Positions 12,090-17,204 of a DNA stretch of 17,204 nt are shown one piece after another. A program made the position numbers and the translations under genes. The notes under the pieces are model-generated. The model saw nothing but the letters and a program-made list of their open reading frames with translations, was not told where the DNA came from and made no database searches. Numbering within the stretch: the stretch's first letter is position 1; each line of letters starts with the position of its first letter. Location: NCBI GenBank assembly GCA_050248375.1, contig JBFWSL010000046.1:1-17204 (forward strand), given 5' to 3'. Source of the stretch: JAYZVT01 sp050248375. Its GTDB lineage: Bacteria; Pseudomonadota; Alphaproteobacteria; Rhizobiales; Methyloligellaceae.

Positions 12090-14750
12090 ATGGAACTCTT
12101 CTTCATCGCCCTCCTGATCCTGCTGATGATCGCAGCGCTGGGCTCGGGTTATCCGGTGGCGTTCGCGCTGCCCGGCTCCGCCATCATCACGGTCAGTCTC
12201 GCCGCGCTGACCGGATGGCTGTTCGCCGACGATCCGAGCGCTTACTTCGCGCAAGGCGGCCCGGCCGACTGGCTCAGTTCGGGCGTGACCAACTTCCGGG
12301 GCATATACTGGGAAGCGGAGCGGGATACGCTGATCGCCATTCCCCTGTTCGTGTTCATGGGCATCATGCTGCAGCGCTCCCGCATCGCGGAAGACCTGCT
12401 GGTGACCATGGCGCAGCTCTTCGGCCCGGTGCGCGGCGGCCTCGGCATCTCGGTGGTGTTCGTGGGCGGCCTGCTCGCCGCCACCACCGGCATCGTCGGA
12501 GCCACCGTCGTGGCCATGGGCCTGATCTCGCTGCCGGCCATGCTGCGGAACAATTACTCGCATCCCCTGGCGACCGGCACCATCGCGGCGTCGGGAACGC
12601 TGGGACAGATCATCCCGCCCTCCATCGTGCTCATCATCCTGGCCGACCAGCTTTCCAGCGCGGTGGACCAGGCGAGCACGGCGCGCAAGGCGCTGTACAA
12701 GGACTTCACCGGCCAGCTCACCATGCCGTCGGAGTTCGACGTGACGTCGACGAGCGCGGGCGAAATGTTCCTCGGCGCGCTGATCCCGGGTCTGGTGCTG
12801 GTGGCGGTCTACATCGTCTTCATCGCCATCCTCGCCATGGTGAAGCCGAACGTGGCGCCCGCGGTGCCCTATGACGGCAAGTATGACCGGCAGTTCGCCC
12901 TGCGCGTGCTGCTGGCGCTGGTGCCGCCGCTGGCGCTGATCTTCGTGGTGCTCGGCTCGATCATCATGGGCATCGCCACGGTGAACCAGGCGGGCGCAAT
13001 CGGCGCGGTCGGCGCCATGATCATGGCCGGCTACCGGTTGAAGGACGGCCAGCCGCGCGCTTACTGGCCCGCCATCATAGCGCTGGTGTCGCTCGTCGTG
13101 GTGGCCATAGCGGTGGAAGTCCATCCGATCAACGTGAAGAAGCTCGACGCCGCCGACGATGTGGGCTGGTTCCTGGTCGCGCTGGCGGGCGTCATCGGCT
13201 TTCTCTTCGCGCTGATCTGGAGCGGATGGCGAACCTTTGTCATAGAAGACACGCTTCGGGGCGTGATGCTCGAGACGGCGAAGACGACTTCGCTGGTCTT
13301 CATCATCCTGCTGGGCGCGGCGATGCTGACGGCCGCGTTCCGCGGCTTCGGCGGCGAGGATCTCGTGCGCGACTTCCTGACCGGAATGCCGGGCGGGTTC
13401 TGGGGCCAGTTCTTCATCGTCATGGCGGTCATATTCGTGCTCGGATTCTTTCTCGATTTCATCGAGATCGCCGTGGTGGTGGTGCCGATCGTGGCGCCGA
13501 TCCTGCTCGCCGATCCGCAGGCCAACGTCACCGCGGTCTGGCTTGGCGTGATGATCGGCATCAATATCCAGACGTCGTTCCTGACGCCGCCCTTCGGCTT
13601 CGCGCTGTTCTACCTGCGCGGCGTGGCGCCAGCGGCGGTGAAGACGATCTCCATGTACAAGGGCGTCATCGCCTTCATCCTGATGCAGTTGCTGGTGCTG
13701 ACCATCGTGGCGTTCAGCCCGCGCATGGTGAACTACCTGCCGCTGCGGCTGCAGCTTGCATCGGAGACGGCGCCGCCGCCGCTCAATCCGAAGTTGCAGG
13801 TCTGCGTCGAGGAGATGGTGTTCGACGAATACCGCGGCCGCGCAGACGAAATCCGCGCGGCCATCGCCAAGGCGAAGCAGGCCGATCTCTCCACCCTGCC
13901 GGAGGAACTGCGCAACGATGTCTCCGCGAGCTTCGGGAATGCGGAGAAGACCTTCGGCATGGTGCAGGAGATCGACAAGTCGGTGGAGGCAATCAATGCC
14001 GCGATACCGCCATACCGGCCGCTGCACGCCAAGGTGCGCGAGGTCCAGGCGGAGCAGAAGCGCCGCGAGCGGATCATCCGCGACCTGAGCACGGATATCT
14101 CGCGCATGTCGCGCGATCCGGAGAACGCGGATGCCGTCAAGAAGCTGCAGGCCCGGGTCGATGCCCACAAGGCCGAGATAGAGAGGCTGAAGGGCAGCAT
14201 TCCGGCCAACTGGGACGAGGAGCACAAGAGGTTCCTGGGCCTGGTGAACGCGGAAAAGCGCGGCAGGCTGCTCTATCGCCGCAACGTGGACGACGCTTAC
14301 AAGCCGGTGGAAATGGCGGTCGAGATCCTTTCCGCCACGCCGCAGCTTGTGGCTTTCGGCGATGCCATGTCCGACATCCGCAAGGCTCTCGACGAAAAGC
14401 CGCCAGCGGAAACCGCGCTGCTGATCGAGGTGGAACAGCAGAGAATATCGGCCATTCCCGGCGGCGAACCGGTTCGGGCTGCATTGAGCAACGTGCGGCG
14501 CGGACTGACCCATTCCACTCCGGATGTGGACGAGGCCAGGAAGACGATGGAAGAGGCGACCAAGGTGTATGAAGCGGAGCTGGCCTGGCGCAAGAAGGGC
14601 GCGCAGGAGCTGCTTCCCGCGCTCGGCGCCTATGAGCAGACCATCCGCTACAACATGGGCATGCGCCAGCAGTCGAGGCTGCCGGAATACGCAGCCCCCG
14701 CAATGGCGGGCTGCCTCGCCCATCACAGGGATATCTCCCTGTATTTCTGA
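12090..14750 (+). CDS. dctM: TRAP transporter large permease DctM with long C-terminal helical extension
   Basis: Ion-coupled transport subunit, 886 aa. Residues 1-550 form the membrane part, with about 14 hydrophobic helices. Family motifs are GYPVAFALPGSA (20-31), AIPLFVFMGIMLQRS (83-97), ASGTLGQIIPPSIVLIILAD (167-186), GFFLDFIEIAVVVVPI (452-467) and TSFLTPPFGFALFYLRGVAP (495-514). The region between the two halves (about 255-400) is longer than in compact DctM and holds two added helices, as in the larger DctM subgroup. After residue 550 come about 335 hydrophilic residues with no membrane segment, beginning with a Pro-rich hinge (SETAPPPLNPKLQ) and dominated by charged heptad-like helices, such as VREVQAEQKRRERIIRDLST and DAVKKLQARVDAHKAEIERL. 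No enzymatic motif was recognised. A small hairpin (14725-14742) overlaps the 3' end. The frame is uninterrupted. Confidence 0.9.
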   Translation: MELFFIALLILLMIAALGSGYPVAFALPGSAIITVSLAALTGWLFADDPSAYFAQGGPADWLSSGVTNFRGIYWEAERDTLIAIPLFVFMGIMLQRSRIAEDLLVTMAQLFGPVRGGLGISVVFVGGLLAATTGIVGATVVAMGLISLPAMLRNNYSHPLATGTIAASGTLGQIIPPSIVLIILADQLSSAVDQASTARKALYKDFTGQLTMPSEFDVTSTSAGEMFLGALIPGLVLVAVYIVFIAILAMVKPNVAPAVPYDGKYDRQFALRVLLALVPPLALIFVVLGSIIMGIATVNQAGAIGAVGAMIMAGYRLKDGQPRAYWPAIIALVSLVVVAIAVEVHPINVKKLDAADDVGWFLVALAGVIGFLFALIWSGWRTFVIEDTLRGVMLETAKTTSLVFIILLGAAMLTAAFRGFGGEDLVRDFLTGMPGGFWGQFFIVMAVIFVLGFFLDFIEIAVVVVPIVAPILLADPQANVTAVWLGVMIGINIQTSFLTPPFGFALFYLRGVAPAAVKTISMYKGVIAFILMQLLVLTIVAFSPRMVNYLPLRLQLASETAPPPLNPKLQVCVEEMVFDEYRGRADEIRAAIAKAKQADLSTLPEELRNDVSASFGNAEKTFGMVQEIDKSVEAINAAIPPYRPLHAKVREVQAEQKRRERIIRDLSTDISRMSRDPENADAVKKLQARVDAHKAEIERLKGSIPANWDEEHKRFLGLVNAEKRGRLLYRRNVDDAYKPVEMAVEILSATPQLVAFGDAMSDIRKALDEKPPAETALLIEVEQQRISAIPGGEPVRAALSNVRRGLTHSTPDVDEARKTMEEATKVYEAELAWRKKGAQELLPALGAYEQTIRYNMGMRQQSRLPEYAAPAMAGCLAHHRDISLYF

Positions 14751-14824
14751 CTTGCGGCTGGACACCGGGGGCAGGGGGTCGCGCCGACGTGATGGCGCGG
14801 TCATTGTGCAGGCCACCTCATTAT

Positions 14825-14839
14825 GTCAGTATTGCTGAC
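14825..14839. promoter_or_regulatory. Possible operator dyad upstream of the oxidoreductase gene
   Basis: GTCAG (14825-14829), TATTG, CTGAC (14835-14839): a perfect five-base dyad 67 bp before the oxidoreductase start, in a short AT-richer patch. Spacing is compatible with a dimeric GntR- or MarR-type regulator. No adjacent regulator gene is visible and no good promoter hexamers were found, so this remains weak. Confidence 0.3.
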
Positions 14840-14845
14840 CTAACG

Positions 14846-14873
14846 GGCGGGCCTTCTCCGGAGGCGGCCCGCC
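14846..14873 (+). terminator. Possible weak terminator after dctM
   Basis: Stem GGCGGGCC (14846-14853) and GGCCCGCC (14866-14873), with an inner CTCCGGAG in the loop, about 95 bases after the dctM stop and 33 before the next start. Only TT follows the stem, so release would be weak. It may separate the TRAP operon from the oxidoreductase or allow read-through. Confidence 0.4.
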
Positions 14874-14906
14874 TTGCCATCGCGGAAGCCTTCCGGTCGA
14901 ATTGCG

Positions 14907-17204
14907 ATGATGAAAAAAGCCAGGCTCGACGACAGGTATGATCTTGGGCGGTCACGGGTCTTCGTGACCGGCTCCCAGGCGGTCATACGCCTGGCGCTGA
15001 TGCAGCAGGCGCTGGACGCCCGCGCGGGCCTTGATACCGCCGGCTACGTCTCCGGCTATCGCGGCTCGCCGCTCGGCAGCCTCGACCAGCAACTGGCCGG
15101 GGCCAGGGCTTTCCTCGAGAAATCGAATATCGTCTTCCGGCCGGGGTTGAACGAGGACCTCGCGGCCACCGCCATCTGGGGCACGCAGCAGGCGGAGCTG
15201 CGCGGCGAGGGCAAATATGACGGCGTATTCGGCATCTGGTACGGCAAGGGCCCGGGCGTGGACCGTTCCGGCGACGCCTTCCGACACGCCAATCACGCGG
15301 GCACATCGAGGAACGGCGGCGTCATCGCGCTGATGGGCGACGACCATACCTGCGAATCCTCCACCTCCGCGCACCAGTCGGAATTCGCCTTCGTGGATGC
15401 CATGATGCCGGTTCTCAATCCGGCGGGCGTGCAGGAGATCCTCGACTACGGTCTCGCCGGCATCGCGCTGTCGCGCTTCGCGGGCGTGTGGACCGGCATC
15501 AAGTGCGTGAAGGACAACATCGAGCAGTCAGCCTCGATCGAGGCGGGGCTCGACCGTCCGCCCTTCGTTGTTCCCGCCGACTTCGAGATGCCGCCCGGCG
15601 GGCTCAACATCCGCCTGGGGGACGGCGCGCTGGAGAAGGAGTCGCGCCTGCATCTGTACAAGCGCCCGGCCACGCTCGCCTTCATCCGCGCCAACAGGCT
15701 CGACCGCATGGTCATGCCCGGCGGGCGGGAGGCGCGGCTCGGCGTCATCACCACCGGCAAGAGCTATCTCGACGTGGCGGAGGCGCTCGATCTTCTCGGC
15801 ATCGACGAGGTGCGGGCCGCCGGTCTCGGCCTGAGGCTCTACAAGGTCGCAGCCGTGTGGCCACTCGAACCCGAAGGCATGGCGGAGTTCGCGCGCGGCC
15901 TGAAGACCATCCTGGTGGTGGAGGAGAAGCGCTCGCTCATCGAGACGCAGGTGAAGGAGCAGCTTTACAACCGCGCCGGCAAGCCGGTCGTGGAGGGCAA
16001 GCGCGACGCGGCGGGCAAGATCCTGTTCCCCGCCTATGGGGCGCTGGAGCCGGTGCAGATTGCGCTCGCCATCGGCGAGCGGCTGCTGGAGCTCGGCCCG
16101 GCGGAGGGCATCGCGGAGCGCATGGACGGCCTGAAGCGCGCGGCCCGCGCCGCCGGCAACGTGCCGCAGATCGCCACGCGCATCGCCTATTTCTGCGCGG
16201 GTTGCCCGCATAACACCTCGACGGTGGTTCCGGCGGGTTCGCGCGCCTATGCGGGCATCGGCTGCCACTACATGGCGCAGTGGATGGGCCGCAACACGGA
16301 AGGCTTCACCCATATGGGCGGGGAGGGGGCCAACTGGATCGGCGAGGCGCCGTTCTCCACGCGCGAGCACGTGTTCCAGAATATCGGCGACGGCACCTAT
16401 ATCCATTCCGGCTCGCTGGCCATCCGCGCGGCGGTGGCGGCCGGAACGCGCATCACCTACAAGCTGCTCTACAACGACGCGGTGGCCATGACCGGGGGGC
16501 AGACGCTCGACGGCGGGTTGACCGTGCCGCAACTGGCGCGCCAGCTCGCGGCGGAGGGCGTGTCGCGTATCGCCGTCGTGGCGGAGGACCCGAAGCACTA
16601 TCCTTCCGGCGCGGAATTCCCCGCGGGCACGCGCATCGAGCCGCGCAGCAGGCTGGACCATGTGCAGCGCGCGCTGGCGGAGACCGAGGGCGTGAGCGTC
16701 CTGATCTACGACCAGACCTGCGCGGCGGAGAAGCGGCGGCGGCGTAAGCGCGGAGCCTATCCCGACCCCGACCAGAGGGTGTTCATCAACGAACTGGTCT
16801 GCGAGGGCTGCGGCGACTGCGGCGTGCAGTCGAACTGCGTGGCCATCGTGCCGCTGGAAACGGAGTTCGGTCGCAAGCGGGCCATCGACCAGTCCGCCTG
16901 CAACAAGGATTTCTCCTGCCTGAAGGGCTTCTGCCCCAGTTTCGTGACCGTGCATGGAGGCGAGCTGCGGGGCGCGGAACCGGACGGGGCGCCGCAGCCG
17001 CCGGCCCCGGACGCCCTGCCCGTGCCCGCGCTGCCGGCGCTGGACCGGCCGCGCTCCATCGTCATCACCGGCGTCGGCGGCACGGGCGTGGTGACCATCG
17101 GCGCGCTGCGGGGCATGGCGGCCCACCTGGTAGGTATGGGAGCCGGCGTCATCGACGTGTCGGGCCTCGCCCAGAATGGGGGGGCGGGAGCCGGGCATCT
17201 GCGC
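14907..17204 (+). CDS. Indolepyruvate (2-oxoacid):ferredoxin oxidoreductase, fused IorAB type (partial, 3' end off right edge)
   Basis: Cytosolic TPP- and Fe-S-dependent enzyme that oxidatively decarboxylates aryl- or other 2-oxo acids to acyl-CoA while reducing ferredoxin. 766 codons are visible of about 1,150 usual for the fused form. Order: an N-terminal pyrimidine-binding domain (FVTGSQAVIRLALMQQALDA; VSGYRGSPLGSLDQQL at about 48-63), a conserved MGDDHTCESSTSAHQSE block, a TPP motif beginning GDGTYIHSGSLAIRAA at 494 and ending LLYNDAVAMTGG, then a ferredoxin-like segment with Cys632, 635, 638, 644 and Cys665, 671, 676 followed by Pro. After a Pro-rich linker comes the gamma domain Rossmann motif VITGVGGTGVVTIGALRG, near 720. 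The start may be either of two adjacent ATGs (14907, 14910); no clear Shine-Dalgarno is seen. The fused form is typical of Proteobacteria. Substrate range is inferred, not shown. Confidence 0.92.
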   Translation, partial: MMKKARLDDRYDLGRSRVFVTGSQAVIRLALMQQALDARAGLDTAGYVSGYRGSPLGSLDQQLAGARAFLEKSNIVFRPGLNEDLAATAIWGTQQAELRGEGKYDGVFGIWYGKGPGVDRSGDAFRHANHAGTSRNGGVIALMGDDHTCESSTSAHQSEFAFVDAMMPVLNPAGVQEILDYGLAGIALSRFAGVWTGIKCVKDNIEQSASIEAGLDRPPFVVPADFEMPPGGLNIRLGDGALEKESRLHLYKRPATLAFIRANRLDRMVMPGGREARLGVITTGKSYLDVAEALDLLGIDEVRAAGLGLRLYKVAAVWPLEPEGMAEFARGLKTILVVEEKRSLIETQVKEQLYNRAGKPVVEGKRDAAGKILFPAYGALEPVQIALAIGERLLELGPAEGIAERMDGLKRAARAAGNVPQIATRIAYFCAGCPHNTSTVVPAGSRAYAGIGCHYMAQWMGRNTEGFTHMGGEGANWIGEAPFSTREHVFQNIGDGTYIHSGSLAIRAAVAAGTRITYKLLYNDAVAMTGGQTLDGGLTVPQLARQLAAEGVSRIAVVAEDPKHYPSGAEFPAGTRIEPRSRLDHVQRALAETEGVSVLIYDQTCAAEKRRRRKRGAYPDPDQRVFINELVCEGCGDCGVQSNCVAIVPLETEFGRKRAIDQSACNKDFSCLKGFCPSFVTVHGGELRGAEPDGAPQPPAPDALPVPALPALDRPRSIVITGVGGTGVVTIGALRGMAAHLVGMGAGVIDVSGLAQNGGAGAGHLR

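Noticed and set aside
11982..14816. Minus-strand open frame of 944 codons opposite dctM
   Set aside because: It mirrors the high-GC codon pattern of the real gene. Its translation is rich in His, Arg, Asp and Gln with no domain motif, and dctM on the other strand has full family motifs.
14801..14834. Candidate -35/-10 promoter (TTGTGC and CAGTAT) before the oxidoreductase
   Set aside because: Both hexamers match the sigma-70 consensus poorly, so I did not list it as a feature.
15528..17198. Minus-strand open frame of 556 codons opposite the oxidoreductase
   Set aside because: It is a shadow of the IorAB-type gene. The composition is typical of antisense GC-rich frames and no conserved motif is present.
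1..17204. CRISPR arrays, tRNA or rRNA genes, transposases, attachment sites
   Set aside because: No regularly spaced direct repeats, no tRNA-like cloverleaf segments recognised by eye, and no integrase or transposase coding sequence were found.

Overview
The window is high-GC, densely coded DNA that reads as a chromosomal segment of an alphaproteobacterium, probably Hyphomicrobiales or a close relative. The evidence is the TRAP-transporter content, tandem L,D-transpeptidases, a fused indolepyruvate oxidoreductase, a type II haloacid dehalogenase, and an intergenic element with a CGGAAAAGTGG / CCACTTTTCCG hairpin of a kind I recall as common in Hyphomicrobiales. The taxon is an inference. I see no phage, transposase, CRISPR array, rRNA or tRNA.

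Layout. (1) 1-1695, minus strand: the 5' part of a TRAP operon, with a Tat-exported TakP-like binding protein (dctP) and then a small permease (dctQ) that runs off the left edge. (2) 1696-2267: a long non-coding gap. (3) 2268-3452, plus: two tandem secreted YkuD L,D-transpeptidases closed by a strong intrinsic terminator. (4) 3539-6491: a metal-homeostasis cluster. znuA (minus) is divergent from a DUF1007-nicO pair (plus), and a Zur-like dyad lies between them. (5) 6470-8208: a phosphoesterase-fold protein lacking several standard metal ligands (minus) and a haloacid dehalogenase (plus), followed by an interspersed repeat. (6) 8318-9646, minus: a membrane-anchored TAXI-type TRAP binding protein. 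(7) 9898-14750, plus: a complete dctPQM operon whose DctQ has about eight predicted membrane segments and whose DctM carries an extra C-terminal helical region of about 330 residues. (8) 14907-17204, plus: the first 766 codons of a fused IorAB-type indolepyruvate (2-oxoacid):ferredoxin oxidoreductase, cut by the right edge.

How they fit together. Two themes stand out. One is organic-acid uptake and catabolism: two DctP-type systems, a TAXI binding protein, a 2-haloacid dehalogenase and a 2-oxoacid oxidoreductase. The substrates cannot be read from sequence. The other is transition-metal handling: ZnuA without adjacent ZnuBC, DUF1007 and NicO, with two separate His-rich loops. Both TRAP operons have a perfect GC-rich hairpin between dctP and dctQ that lacks a U-tract, which suggests a shared way of making binding protein in excess of permease. 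The most unusual items are the extended DctM, the enlarged DctQ, the ligand-depleted phosphoesterase with its Cys cluster, and the orphan znuA / DUF1007-nicO arrangement.
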